64,000 nucleotides of DNA from Eudromia elegans (lineage: Eukaryota > Chordata > Aves > Tinamiformes > Tinamidae): the NCBI GenBank assembly GCA_003342815.1, contig PTEX01000015.1, positions 6,891,452 to 6,955,451 of the forward strand, in the 5' to 3' direction. Below the pieces are notes generated by a model. It was not told the DNA's origin and searched no databases. It saw nothing but the letters and a program-made list of their open reading frames with translations. Positions 25,214 through 38,703 of the stretch are shown here, in pieces. The position numbers were made by a program, and so were the translations under genes. Within the stretch, counting starts at the first letter, position 1, and the number at the start of each line of letters is the position of its first letter.

Positions 25214-28200
25214 CAGGGGAATTTGAGAAGAATATGGTGCTTATTTTAGAGTAGCTAGAAATAATGTACAGACTGTGTTAGGGGCTACCAGAATGGTGTG
25301 AGATTTTTTTAGTGCCATGGAAATGACATGGTATGTGACATGAAAGCCGGGACCTGCTGGAAACCGAGTAGAGCACAAGGAGGCAAATCAACAAAACTGC
25401 CTATGCAGAGAGCCTTGGGAGCCAAGAACCACATGCAAGCCTCTTTCCTAAGAAAACTATTTCTATCCAAAGTAAAGCACCCCAGGAGTGAATTGTTTTT
25501 TATATAATGCAGGTAAGTAGGGGAATAGGATTTGGAATTAGGAGACCAAGTCAGTTATCTCTGCAGATGAATCTATTAACTCTCCTTGTTCCACACACTT
25601 AATACTGTAGTTCACTTGTAAACATTTCAGATAGATTTATCTGAGAATAAATTTTTAATTTTAAAAATATTACCTGTTCCCCCTTCCCACACAAGTTATT
25701 TTTTCTTATAATGCTAGAAAAAAAGGAAAGCAGACTTTGCTAAATTGCTGCATCTTGAAGCCCGGTGAAGACTTATTCAAACTACACTCTCCCCAGTATT
25801 ACAAGTACTGGCTCAATGTGAAGCCTTCCAGCCTACCATACATTAAAAGTGAGACATGTCTGGAGCAAGGCAAGTAGCAGGATGGATTTAGTGAATGAGT
25901 TAGCAGGACCAGAGAGTAATGAATGAAATCATTGCTGGGACCTGCCCTGTAGACCTAGCCAGTCTGATCTCTACCCAGTGCTGATCTGGTTCTTGTAGCA
26001 CTGCCTGCTTACTACTGCACATTGAAGTCTTGGCAAAGGCTTCTCTTGAGGTCATATCCTTTCCATGATTCCCCTGTAGGATCCTCTATTACAAGCTTAT
26101 GGTTCACTGGTGGAGATAGTTTCCACAGTCATTTCCCATTTCTGATTGATTTTTCAGGGTAATTGAATTTTTTATTTAGGATGCTTGATCTAATATTCTA
26201 CTAATTAACTATACTAAATAGCCTTTCTTTACAATTGCATAAGTCTTATTTGACTCTGAAGAAAATTATTTCGTTCAGAAGTCTTTATATACGGGAAAGA
26301 GATTCTCTTCCGTTGTCAGCATATGATTATGTCTTTATATAAAAGAGTTTTTTTGCTTTGACAAAAAAAAAATCAGTTTCAGTATCAGTTTCCTCAATAT
26401 GTTTTGTTTTGACAATCTCCGTCACAAAGTTGATTGGATTATATTACATATCTTGTGTTTCCTTTGGTCTTGTAGCTTTATGTTGTAGCTAAGGCTTAAA
26501 GAATTTCTTACAATCTTTCATTGTTTACATCTGCTTCTTGGATTTATTTTAAGATATCTTTTACAGAGTTTGCTTTGGTCTGTTTTTCTTTTGATCATCA
26601 GAGCTATCCATTATTTTGAGAACCTTTCAGGGTAGAATGCTTCTTGAGATCATTCCTCCTACTTGCAAATGTAACACATACAACAAATTCTGTGCCAGGC
26701 ATTTCTCTTCTATTCTAAAACTGCTGCATTTTGCATAATTCCTACTGTCGTACTCCATCAGCAGTATATTGGCAATATAATGTCTTATAAGGAAAGCAAA
26801 TACAGTACAGGATTCTTCCTTGATTGAATATCATTTTAAATTTCCAACAACTTTCTTCTTGAATCAATATTTTTGGTTAATAAATTTGCGTGTTTCTTTT
26901 CATTGTAGGCATAGAACAGCCTAGGGACATAGTCCACTAATATAACATAAATCTGATCAAATATATTCTAACACTTTAAATTTGCACTAAAAATGAGATT
27001 AGGCCACTTATCCTTTTCTTAAAAATACTGAATAAAAATCATTTGTGATAGAATGTGGTATTTTGATAAATATACTACAATAAAATTACATAGTACAATA
27101 TTTCTTTTGTACCACAGAATTTCCTTTTATGTAGGAAAGTAATTTCTTAATGTCTTCAATTACACTTCTTCATAAAATAAACTGTTTTATTTCAGTGCTG
27201 CAGAATGAATTTAAAATGACTCTTGCTCAACAGCTTACCTCATGACAAAATATCTATTTTCCATAAAATATTTCAAAGCATTTTAAATAGAGACAATTTT
27301 AAGTCCAGTAGAGTATAATTTATATTCATGTCCTCAAATAATATTCTTAGTGGTCATATTTGAAGCTCGTGCTATTGCACTATAGAATAAACATTCAATT
27401 TTAAACTCTTAGTTAAGTTTGGTGGGAATACTGCTTGTGTCAAGAGCATAAGTAACATTCTTGATATTAAAACTACTGAAAGGCACAAATACAAAGTTTT
27501 AGCGGAGAACCGACTGTACTCTGTTGTTGTCACCTATTCTTCATTTCCAGCAACTCAGTCTGGGGAAAATTTTTGTTCACTTTCTCTCTTTCAAGGAAAA
27601 ATCTCTAGGTCAAATAACTAATTAAGCAATAAAAATTGAGAGACAAATACTCTGCTGACAGAATACACACCTCTGCATTGTTTTTGAGTGATATTGATGT
27701 TCTTGCAAACTATTTGGCAACCTAAGAAGGCTTCTTTCTAAAGAAGAAATATAGAAGGGTTGGGAGAGCTAGCAAAGGGCACAACTGACCTATTAATGGG
27801 AACTAGACAGAGCATTAAGATAGAACCCTAGAGGACTTTAACTGAGGGATGAGGTAGGTCTCAGGTCATTAGCCACAATGAGGAAAATCTTTGCTTCTGG
27901 ACACAAACTGAAAAATAAGATAAGATCTATATATATCAAATACACTTACCATCTTGATTTGTTTATCCAGTCATATTATGTCCAATCAGTATGCAGTCAC
28001 TTTTAGGAGAAGACTTACTCCTCTACCTTCTTTCTGCCCCTTAAACTTCCTCTTCCCTTTTTACAGCAATGGGAAAGGTTTTTAAAAATGTTACTTTAAA
28101 AATTCCTTGTTAGAAGCTGTGTTATGTGGTTGTGGCAGATATCCCTTCTCAGGTTATAGAATATCCTAGATAATATATTTTCCTCATATTTGGTCATATT

Positions 28201-28594
28201 CACCTTCCTCAGAGATTTTAAACTATTTTCTTGACTTGCATCCCTTTTAAAATATAGTCTTTCACAGAATTTAAGAGTAGATTTTCCTTTCTTCCCATGT
28301 ACCCACAAGTTTAGACTTCCTTTTTTTTTTTATCTTTTTTTTTTCTTTCTTTCTTTTACTCTTTGTTATAATGAAGCCAGTGACCAACGTACTTGCATCT
28401 GCAGAGGTCTGTCCCATATTGTTTCTCAGTACCTTTCCCCTGGCAGAGGATGATATATGGTATCATGTGCCTTATGTTGTTTTCTTCCACAAAAGCCTGG
28501 ACACCATAATCATGCTTATGCTGAAAGATTAGCAAGTTTCGAAAAGAGCACAGCCTATTTTCTTAGTATTGCTTTTTTTTCCTGATCCAATCTT

Positions 28595-28598
28595 CTTT

Positions 28599-28690
<92 letters not shown>

Positions 28691-29180
28691 TNNNNNNNNN
28701 NNNNNNNNNNNNNNNNNNNNNNNNNNNNNNNNNNNNNNNNNNNNNNNNNNNNNNNNNNNNNNNNNNNNNNNNNNNNNNNNNNNNNNNNNNNNNNNNNNNN
28801 NNNNNNNNNNNNNNNNNNNNNNNNNNNNNNNNNNNNNNNNNNNNNNNNNNNNNNNNNNNNNNNNNNNNNNNNNNNNNNNNNNNNNNNNNNNNNNNNNNNN
28901 NNNNNNNNNNNNNNNNNNNNNNNNNNNNNNNNNNNNNNNNNNNNNNNNNNNNNNNNNNNNNNNNNNNNNNNNNNNNNNNNNNNNNNNNNNNNNNNNNNNN
29001 NNNNNNNNNNNNNNNNNNNNNNNNNNNNNNNNNNNNNNNNNNNNNNNNNNNNNNNNNNNNNNNNNNNNNNNTCTTTCCTTCCTTCCTTCCTTCCTTCCTT
29101 CCTTCCTTCCTTCCTTCCTTCCTTCCTTCCTTCCTTCCTTCCTTCCTTCCTTCCTTCCTTTCCTCCTCTCTTTCTCTCTT
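28595..29180 (+). repeat. (TTTC)n / (TTCC)n pyrimidine array with assembly gap
   Basis: About 97 nt of pure TTTC repeat (28595-28691) precedes the gap, and about 90 nt of TTCC repeat (29072-29160) follows it, grading into a short CT-rich tail. The unit changes from TTTC to TTCC across the unsequenced interval. The RALYL transcript would carry this array as UUUC/UUCC. Confidence 0.95.
28692..29071. other. Assembly gap, 380 N
   Basis: A run of 380 N sits wholly inside the TTTC/TTCC array, so the true array length is unknown. Confidence 0.99.
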
Positions 29181-31128
29181 CTTATTTCCTGTGAAACCTA
29201 AAGCAGTATACAGTAGCTACTGTGAAACTATATCTCATTTTTTCATGTTTTTGACACTGTTTAAATGAAATGGAAAACAAAAAATCCTTCTTATTTCATT
29301 GAAATTAATATTATTCCTTCTTCATAAATTTGTGTTGCTGATAATGAAAAAAAATGGCTGATAACAAGTGTAAATTCTTAAAAATGCAGATCACTGACTC
29401 TTTTGTCAAAAGAAACAGTACTTTTAGTTATCCATTCTGTTTAAAGCTAAGTAGGCTGAGCCTACCGGCTTGCTAAGTGTAAGATTTCCACCCTGTATTA
29501 TTTCATAGGTTGTTGTATTTGATTTAAGAACTAACCAGGATTTGGACACTGGGTTCTAGCTGAAAGATACCACATTCTGTAGATCATTATCTGTGTTTCT
29601 GTTAGCTTAAAAAGACAAAAGTCAGTACTTAAGACATATAAAGAAAAAGCAGAAGCAGACTCATTTCTTATTTTATCGTGTTTAAGTTTTGGTAAGACAT
29701 ACATCACAGAAATAGTATTTGGTTTTGCAACCACTGTTGTTTCATAACTATCTTATTGACATTACAGATGTCTTAAAAGGACATAAGATTCGTGACAGAA
29801 CAGTGAAGGGCCTGTGTTAGGATGGAGAACGAACAGCATTTTGAGAGATTTAGTAAACCTACCTGGTAAAGTAGTAATCAGGAATGCAGGGGAAGGCTCT
29901 ATTACACAGAACCGCTTTGCAAGCTTGTAATTAGACATTGGTTCTCTCATAACGTAACACTTGTAATTGTATAGAAGGCTGTGACTAAGTCTGGGAGCTG
30001 CTGGTGTACTGCAAGGGCACAGTTTAGGTGACATGCAAACTACGGTAAAAATATGTGGATGGATTACAGATTTATTATTTTGTAATAAACAAGAAAATTT
30101 GATTTAAAAAGAGGCTATAAATTGTAATATTTTGAAATCCTGTGCATAATATAGGTGAAAGAGTTTTAAAGTGTATTTAGTCTAAGAGAAATTGAGTTGT
30201 TGAATAACATTACAAATAACATAGAATGCAGTGCTGTGTGCAGTGTAGATGTATAACAGCAAAACATTAATATTCAATTAAACATTAATAACAAAGCTAC
30301 TCTATATGATTATTTCTTTATTAATGTTGGTAGTCTTGATATGTGCTTTTCCAAAAAAAAAAGAGTTTATCCAGCTCTCCAGCATTGATACCTACACACA
30401 GCAGCTGGTATCTAATGTCAAATATCTTATTTCTTTAAAGACTGTTATAATTTTTATTTCTTATTGAAATGTTGCTCATCTTAAAACTTTGAACTAAGTA
30501 CTGGCCTTTTTTACTGAACAATGAGAAATATATTCAGAAAGGTGCATGCGTGAATTTGTTCCAGGTTGTAAGAACTAAAAAACAAAAAAAAAAGAAATAC
30601 TTATTGGCATCAAAATATATTTTATATTTTTTCAGTCTTCTGAGAGTGAGACCCAGTCAGGATATAGCATGATAAATGTTGTCAGAACAATGCACTTGTC
30701 ATAACTACTTTTAAGTGTTAGTAGTGTCATTGAGGCAAAAGTAGATTAAGCCTCCAACCTTGGGATACTCAAAGGCAATGTCTTTTATTAACCTTCATCT
30801 ATTTTTTGACTACAAATAGCCATGCAGTAAAATAGTATTGATTGTGTGCATTAGATTAATCAACACTGTTTGTCCATCCCACCGTAGTGAACTCAATTCA
30901 GACGCTTTTAGACCAGAATATATTGACTGAAATATTCTTATTCTAATTTAGAACAGAAGAGAGTCAGCTGACATTGACTTCATATTAAGAATGACTAAAG
31001 CTCTCAGTAACTGGGCTATCAAGCAGATAACTAAGTATTCTACTATATATACTACTATATTTCTTTCCAAACTCTCTTTCATGGTGGAAGCCTGAATTGC
31101 TCCAAAATTTAGCAACTACTAGCAACTA

Positions 31129-31156
31129 CTTTTTCCCATGATATCATGGGAAAAAG
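31129..31156. repeat. Perfect 28-bp palindrome
   Basis: Each arm is CTTTTTCCCATGAT; the centre is GATATC with no spacer. I checked it base by base. It is intronic and its function is unknown. Confidence 0.9.
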
Positions 31157-34100
31157 CAAATTAAAATTGACAGCAGTGGAATGTAGTTACTTTTATTCTT
31201 CAGAATATGCTTCCTTTTCTTACATGAATAAATTACCGAATAGAACATGTTTTCAGCTGGGGAATCGGGTTCCAGTACCCCAAAGTAAAAAGTTCTTATT
31301 CAAGATGGACTTTTTTTTTTTTTTTTAATCAAGTGGAAATGTTATCCTGATGTGGTATGCAGAGAAAATTCAGTTTATCTTCCTTATTATTGCATTAAGC
31401 TTCAGGAAATTTCCTTGGGCAGTGTGGAAAGAAAGTGGCCCTCACAACCTAATTTTTCTCAGATGTGCTTACCAATGTTTTTCCAGCTAAGAGAATCCAA
31501 GCTGCAATTGAAAATGTCTCGAGTGAAACAGATTTTCTTTCAATTTTATGATCTATAAGGGAAAATACATTAAAGTCAGGTAAAAATATACTCAGCTACA
31601 GAAACTACTAAATGTATATGACAGTAGTTGTTACCATTATATTTCTTAAAATATTATGTCATTATAGCTTTTTTACTTTGTGATACCTTCAAATGACTTG
31701 GAGATTTTGTGTTTCCCTCTCTTCTTGATGCCTACAATTTAGGATACCTATTAATAATTTTGGAAGTTCATTTTTACTGGTATGTGAAAAACAACTTTGG
31801 TATATGCTGACAAGTTTCATAGTAGCCCCTTCCTACTTAACATAGGGAAGATGCCATTTTTTTAAAAATCATTTCATTCCTATATTGAAAGATTTTTTTT
31901 ATTTGTTCATTTGCTTTGCAACTGTCAATTTTTAGAGATAATACTGGACAGGTTATTTGGTTACACTTTCCTAACCAATAGCTAAAGATTATCTGTGCTA
32001 CAGAATTAAATCCTAATGATTATTTGAGGCCCTGTAACCTACTTGTGTTTGCAATTTGTGTAACTAAATTGAGGATTTTGATAGAAAACTAGCTAAATTT
32101 TGTCATATGATTTTTACATGTCACAAGTGTATTTTATAAAATGTAGTAGAAAAAAATAAAAAGGCTAAAATTTACCTTCTTTTGTGTTGATGTTGAAAAT
32201 ACTAGTTATGTTGCAACTGATTTTCAGTGCAGAGCTGCCAATGTGCTAGGTTAGGCAGCTTAACACAATGTGCAGTAGGCTATATGCTATGTTAAATGTC
32301 CCCTAAAACATTTCTCCCTGTGTAGTGCCCTGGTGCTGACCTACCACCAGCCTGGGAGCTAAGCAGAACTGACTAAATAAAATGTACTACATAAAGAGCC
32401 AATGAATTTTGCAGTATTTTCCAAAATAAATAACTTATATATTTAAATATCCTTTTTTCATTGTACATAAGAGACTTAAAAATCAAGAGATATGTATACT
32501 CATCAAAATATTCCATTGCTTTCTCTTCCATACTCTGAAACAGGTAAAGGCAGCATATTAGCAATGCAGATAGTGAGAGCTCTGATAAGACTATGTATTT
32601 TGAAAACTGAGGATGCTCTGGCCTTGCTGTCTTACAGGGAAGTGATCATAATTTCTTTCTTTTTTTTTTTTTTTTAATAACTCCAAAAATTATTTTGCAT
32701 AAAATTCTTAATCCCTATGAGTATGTTGAAAAGTTAACATAATTTGTGTACGAATATTTTTTGAATGGGATTGGGGAAAAACTTACGCTTGCTTCCAGAA
32801 ATGAGCCTACCTACTTCCTTATTCCTACTATTAAATAATTAACTGTATCACAAATCAAAAGACAGTAGAAAAGGTTTCTTTTTATTAGCAAGAATCCCCA
32901 GATTCCAGATCAGCTCCAGCAAATAGTTTTGGGGCAGGAGTTGGTTTCATAGAGGGCCCTTGAAAGACCTCTGCAATAATAACTTCTGCTTGGCATGATG
33001 CATTGAGCATTTTAGAGTTCTTTTTCACCTAATAAACTAGATTTTTTCTATAAAGTTGTTTTTATTTTTGTTTTTGTTTTTGGGGTTATGGTGAGGAGAG
33101 GAAAGGAGAGGTGAAGAATGTTATATAGTGCATAACCATTTCCTTCCTTTCCTGTCTCAAGTGCTCATAAAAAACAGCGGACCATTGTCTTCTAACATTG
33201 CACATACTGTGGCCAATGCTGGCATAACTTGGCAACTGAGGCTTCATCAGCTCCAAGGAGAGAAAGATGTTTTAGTATTTCCCACATAAGTTTGCTCCTT
33301 CTGGACGGATATTATGTTTTTGGTCTCCTCAAGCTCCTTTTGCAATACCTGCCCAGTTATACTGCATTTTATATATGTATTAAGTTATTCTAGTTCCCAA
33401 ATTCTCCTTGGACTAATCTTTTTATTTTATTATTATTATTATTTTTCTAATTCATCACACTGGTTTCAGACCGTTTCTCTACTTTGGCGATGTGAAATAG
33501 GTTTCAAATTCTAACTGTTCACTAGGCTGCTTGAAATCCCTTTAAGCTTTTTGTCATGTATGGATTTTGTTTATTGTTCAACTCATTAATGACAATATAA
33601 ACCCGAACTGGACAGATAGCAGTGAGTGTTCATACCTAATATGAGTCGTTTGGCATATTCCTTTGTTCATGAGGGTTGTTTGCTATTTTTGGCTTATTGT
33701 ATACTTACCTTAAGATGATAAGTTTGTATTTTCCCAGTATTTATATGAATATGTCATATAGGAAAACATTAATAGCCCAAAAAATCAAGATAAGTCATGT
33801 CTAATTTCTGTCTCTTTTGTTATCTCCTAAGGCAATTATACCGCCAAAGAAGGGAATAAGGTTATTTTGACATGTTTTGGTTTTGACAATGCACATTTGT
33901 TGATTTGTTGAGTTCTTTCACATTATTATCTGTGTTCCTATGAATTGATTAATTTTAAAGTTATATTCAAAACTCACTTCTAATAAAGGCAATCTATACT
34001 GAGAAATTATATTTTGAGGTTACAGTATTCTGGTTTCCTTCCACGGTTTGAAGGAATTAGTAGATTTGGCTTATTTTGCATTGGCTTATATGTATTTCAA

Positions 34101-34598
34101 TATATAGTGAAGCATTTAGCTCTGTGGAAGGGAAATTTCCAAGTTGCTCTTATATTTTCATGTTAGTACAGTATTTGATATTATGCAATAACAGTGAAAA
34201 CAATACAGTTCATGTTGTTTTCCAAACCAGTTCCATTGCTTGCAATGTCAACTACCAGATGAAAGTAGGATTTTTTATTTTTAAAAATAAATGCTGGTAA
34301 AAGCTGACATAAAACTGTAAGTCATTCTTCCACACCTTCTTATTCTGAAACACTTCTGACAGATCAGATCCTATACACAGCTGATCTACCACCTATTTGT
34401 TTCAGAACATGACAGTGCTCCTTAATAAAACTTGCCAACATGTTATTTATTTATTTATTGTTTCAGGAGAAGGAATGTGTTTCTTCCCTAATTCTTTTTG
34501 AAACGTGCTCCTTAGTCCAAATTATCTTGGACTACAACAGCTTTAAGTCACAGAAATCAAAACTGACATCAGTAAATAAAAATGTTACATGCCACTTT

Positions 34599-34920
34599 GA
34601 AAGAGAGAGAGGGAGAGAGGGAGAGAGAGAGAAAGAGAGAAAGAGAGAAAGAGAGAAAGAAAGAGAGAAAGAGAGAAAGAGAGAAAGAGAGAAAGAGAGA
34701 AAGAGAGAAAGAGAGAAAGAGAGAAAGAAAGAGAGAAAGAGAGAAAGAGAGAAAGAAAGAGAGAAAGAGAGAGAGAAAGAGAGAAAGAGAGAAAGAGAGA
34801 AAGAGAGAAAGAGAGAAAGAGAGAAAGAGAGAAAGAGAGAAAGAGAGAAAGAGAGAAAGAAAGAAAGAAAGNAGAAAGAAAGAAAGAGAGAAAGAGAGAA
34901 AGAGAGAAAGAGAGAAAGAG

Positions 34921-34967
<47 letters not shown>

Positions 34968-34977
34968 GAAAGAAAAG
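34599..34977 (+). repeat. 379-nt homopurine (GAGAAA/GAGAGAAA/GAAA)n array
   Basis: The plus strand is uninterrupted purine from 34599 to 34977 except one N at 34872. The main unit is the octamer-like GAGAGAAA mixed with GAAA, and the last part (about 34922-34966) is pure GAAA. Long open frames of Arg/Lys/Glu or Ser/Leu/Phe repeats on both strands are artefacts of this array, not genes. Confidence 0.97.
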
Positions 34978-36060
34978 CTGATGTGCAACAACAGTGTTTA
35001 CAGTGTCCACTGATTCTTTAAGTAACATAAAATAATATTTCTTCTTCAAATTAAGATACATTTTGTTTAGACCTAATTGTTCTACGTAAAAATATTGAGA
35101 ATTCCCCAAGTTTAAATGTGTATGCTTAAAAAAAAAAAAAAGTAGTAGTGGAATTAGAGGATAAAATATAGAGGATAAAGTAGTGCTTATAAAATTCTGA
35201 AGAAAGATGTTTTCTGATTGCTACTCCCAATAGAAGTTAGAATTAAGAGAAGAATGCAAACCCTCCTGATCACTGTGAATGACACAGCATCTCAGAGTTT
35301 CTTTCCAAAGTCCTTTGAGAAGTAACTTGTCCTTGGTTATTATTTTAAAAAATGAATTCATGAGCAAACAGGTAGAACTGTAAATCTGTATCTTCTTTGA
35401 CTTCACATATTTTTGCTAAATCTTTGGTTTCGAGAGCTGTGCAGTGAAGAGGGATAAACATACTTGACAGGTAGATAAGTCAACAGCATCAATCATATAA
35501 AATACACATTAATGCTATGCAACCAATCCATCAAGTGACTTTTTTTTTTCTAGGCTGACTTGCACTGGTAGAATGTAAAGTTTGAATCTTCTGAGTTCAA
35601 TCATTAAAGATATTAACTCTTCTAGTCCCCACAAGAACTAGAGTCACTAATCCTTGTGTCTACAGTCTAACAGGATAGGATCTGAAATCAGCAGCGCACT
35701 ATGGTTGTCCCTCCTAGGAAATATGATTTCAAGAATGTGACCCAAAATCACTAGTGACTCTTCTACAAAAAAAGAGATTGGATCCTGACCATTGCTTTCC
35801 TTAATTTAGATTGAAAAGTCAGAATGAGATCTCTATCAAGTGCCCTTAACCCTTAGAGATGAAAATATAAGATCATCACCAGGAAGAATATATTGGTTCA
35901 AAATAAGTTGCCTTAAGGAATGACTGGCTGAAATCTCACTCACCTGTGTGCAGAAATAATATTGTTAGCGATCTTATCTCTTTTTTTCCCCCCCATAAAT
36001 AGATTTTGAGATGGAGCAGCAAGTGTTCTTTAATAAGAAATGATTTTTGTAAACATACAC

Positions 36061-36090
36061 ACATATATATTTTATATATATATATATATC
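36061..36090. repeat. (TA)n microsatellite
   Basis: An alternating TA run with one tttt interruption. Confidence 0.85.
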
Positions 36091-38260
36091 CGTCTGCATG
36101 TTCACTCCATATCAAAGATGGGATTTAATTTCTTGGCTTTAAAATAAACAACCTCAGCAGCAGAAATTAGATTGGTACAAAGGGATAAATGGAAATTTCC
36201 TGACTGTACTTATTTCAAAAATGGGGTGTAAAAGTACTAGTAACCATCATTCATTTGATTCATTTCTGTGCCTGTTTTGTTTGTAATAACTGCTGTAATT
36301 ACTGTTTGTAATAATATATAGATGAGAAAGTCAGACCTTTCAGAAAGTCTTAGCTCAGAATCACAGCGAAAATGAGCCCCAGTAATACTATTGATCAGCC
36401 TGCCTCTCTCGTGTGTAAACCAAATATTGCCTTGACATTTTGACAGATGAACTTTCTGATGGGAAAACCATTCCAGAAAAGTTAAATTAAATCCTGCTTA
36501 TTCAAGCTTCATTACAATTTCTACAGAATTAAAACATGATTACCTTTGCTTGCAGCTCAATTTAGTCTTTCTTGCATGCTCAGTACACTTTTCAAGAAAG
36601 GACGCTAGTGGTTTTGGTTTTTTCATGGACATACCTGACAACACTTCTCTCATAGACTATCAGGATTGCTTTTTTGAGGTGTATTTTATTATGTGAGATT
36701 TCTACAGAGCTCCAGAGAATTTAGTGTGTTATAGGCTATGAAATAAAGGTTAAAAAAAATCTATATTATATATTGATACATGTCACCAGTAAAAATGTTG
36801 TAGTATGTTATTTTACCTGGTTTTGCATTTTTACGATCTTTATACTAATTTGCCATGTACTGAATTACCAATTTAAATAAAAGATCAACAGAGAATTATA
36901 TTGTTTTACTATGAAGAACACATGAAATAATTTAAAGTAATGCAGCAAATTATCTAAAACCATTTAGTTAAATATACTAGAGAGGGTTCAAACTTAGGGC
37001 AGCACTGTTTAAATCAAACTGAATTCCATCCTAAGAATGTATTTCAAATAGATTTTTAATTGCAGTATTTTGTCCGCAGGGCATTATACCACACACTTTT
37101 CATTTGCAAGTAAAATCCACCAGCATATCCTCCATGAACATAATACCTTTATAAGTTTCTACACCACAAAGGTTTTATATTCATTCTGTATATGAATACA
37201 CACCAAAGTTTTCAGGGTTTTCTCTTGTGGCTTGTAATTAATCTCTCACACCAAAGCCAGGGTACTTCACAGGTCCAGTTCACTTCATTAAGGAGGTAAA
37301 ACAAAAAATAAAAAATAAAAGAAATGTTTTTCTTCATACGTCAGAGCAGAAATGCAAAGATCATACACATTTTATGATCTGTGCTATCCACGGGAGGAAA
37401 AGGGAGAATGTGAGGAGCGCAGTCTCAGGCTCATACTACTTTTCCAGGAACACAATGTGTATCAGGACACATACATATTAGTGGCCCTCTTTCCTCGTCT
37501 CCTACTTCCATGTTAATAACAGTCTCTGAAACAGGTGAAAAAGCCATATGTAGCCATGAACACAGTGAAAAAGTTAGTATTTTGTGGATGTATTTTAGCC
37601 TTTTCTCAAGCCTTATGTAAGCAGTGTTTTCCTCTGCTGAATGTCTAATCCCAGGAGGATAGATTTAAAGAACGCTTGAAGCCAGCACTGTAAATGAAGA
37701 TAGACTCTTCAGTTATGTCCACTAGTGATTTTGGAAAAGGTTTTCTTGAGAAGTAAATGCTTTGCAAAAATACACATTTTAAATGGCAAAATCATATAAT
37801 CCTATCAAAAGCACTTCGTCAAATTCATTCTTGGAAATTTTTCTCATAGACAGCAATAAACATTTAAACTAGTCTCTTTCATTTTTCAAAACATTGGAAT
37901 AATAAAAGTTAACGTACCTGCTTGCTTTCCCATAAAGGAATACCTGGAGAAAAGATCCTTTAAGAAACAAAGATTTTATTTAAAGTCTTATATTCTACTT
38001 TAGATTAATTCATTGTCAGATTGATTTGTTTTGAGTGGGAAGGGTCATCACAGGTGAAATGTTCAGGTCCAATAATGATTTATTTCACTTTTCTTACACA
38101 AACTCTTAGAGGCTACATGTTCATTTTCTTTATTTCATAATACAATCCTCTCAGTTTGTATCTGGCTGGGTGGAAAACAGTCATAGGAGGATGTAGAGGT
38201 GATACAACTCCTCACAAAGACAGAACAAGCTGTTTGACAGAGAGATAGAGGGACTTTACA

Positions 38261-38290
38261 AATATATATATTATTATATATATATATAAT
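38261..38290. repeat. (TA)n microsatellite
   Basis: An alternating AT run with attatta interruptions, about 410 bp upstream of the microexon. Confidence 0.85.
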
Positions 38291-38635
38291 TAGGAATGAT
38301 TCTGGGTCTATCAGGCTGGCACCATTCACATCTTTCAGGTTTCAAAGTAATGCCAGTTGTGGCATATATGCAGAAATTCATAGGATAAAGTGCTAATCAC
38401 AATACAAAATCAGACGATATTGGAAAGAAATTGGAAAGAAAACTTCTTTGAAAACTATTTTGTTCCTAAGCCAAAACTGAAGATTTTTCTTTTCCCTAGA
38501 ATAATACTCCTAGAATAATAGATTGGGTCCTTTAGAATCCTTTATTTGTTGTCAGATTTGTATTGTTCACCAAATAAATTGGATATTGAGAATGGCTGTT
38601 TTAAATTCTTCATATAAATGTTCTTAAATTCTCTC

Positions 38636-38703
38636 TATATACATTATAAATATTTTATATACATCATAAATATGCTTTAAAATGTATGTTATTTACTTGA
38701 CAG
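38636..38703 (+). promoter_or_regulatory. Weak acceptor region of microexon with 20-bp tandem duplication
   Basis: Two adjacent 20-nt copies (38636-38655 and 38656-38675, differing at three positions) of a tatatacatYataaatat-type unit lie 29-68 nt upstream of the microexon, in the branch-point zone. The last 28 nt before the exon are poor in continuous pyrimidines. A TGC trinucleotide sits at 38673-38675. The effect on splicing is inferred only. Confidence 0.45.

Larger units (their letters stand above)
22503..38703 (+). other. RALYL: RALYL intron between RRM-end exon and microexon
   Basis: This intron is about 16.2 kb. The donor is gtaagtag at 22503. The acceptor is ttatttacttgacag with AG at 38702-38703; its pyrimidine tract is interrupted and weak. 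The intron holds an (AAT)n array near 25.1-25.2 kb, a TTTC/TTCC array with a 380-N gap at 28.6-29.2 kb, a 379-nt homopurine array at 34.6-35.0 kb, a perfect 28-bp palindrome at 31129-31156, and a short (TA)n run near 36.07 kb. A recursive-splice-like site lies at 25512/25513. I see no supportable gene in the rest of the interval. Confidence 0.85.

Noticed and set aside
28569..29201. 210-codon open frame across the TTTC array and gap
   Set aside because: It is an artefact of the tetranucleotide repeat and of reading through N bases.
34440..35109. Arg/Lys/Glu-rich and Ser/Leu/Phe-rich open frames on both strands
   Set aside because: Stop-free reading is forced by the GAAA/GAGA repeat; this is not a protein.
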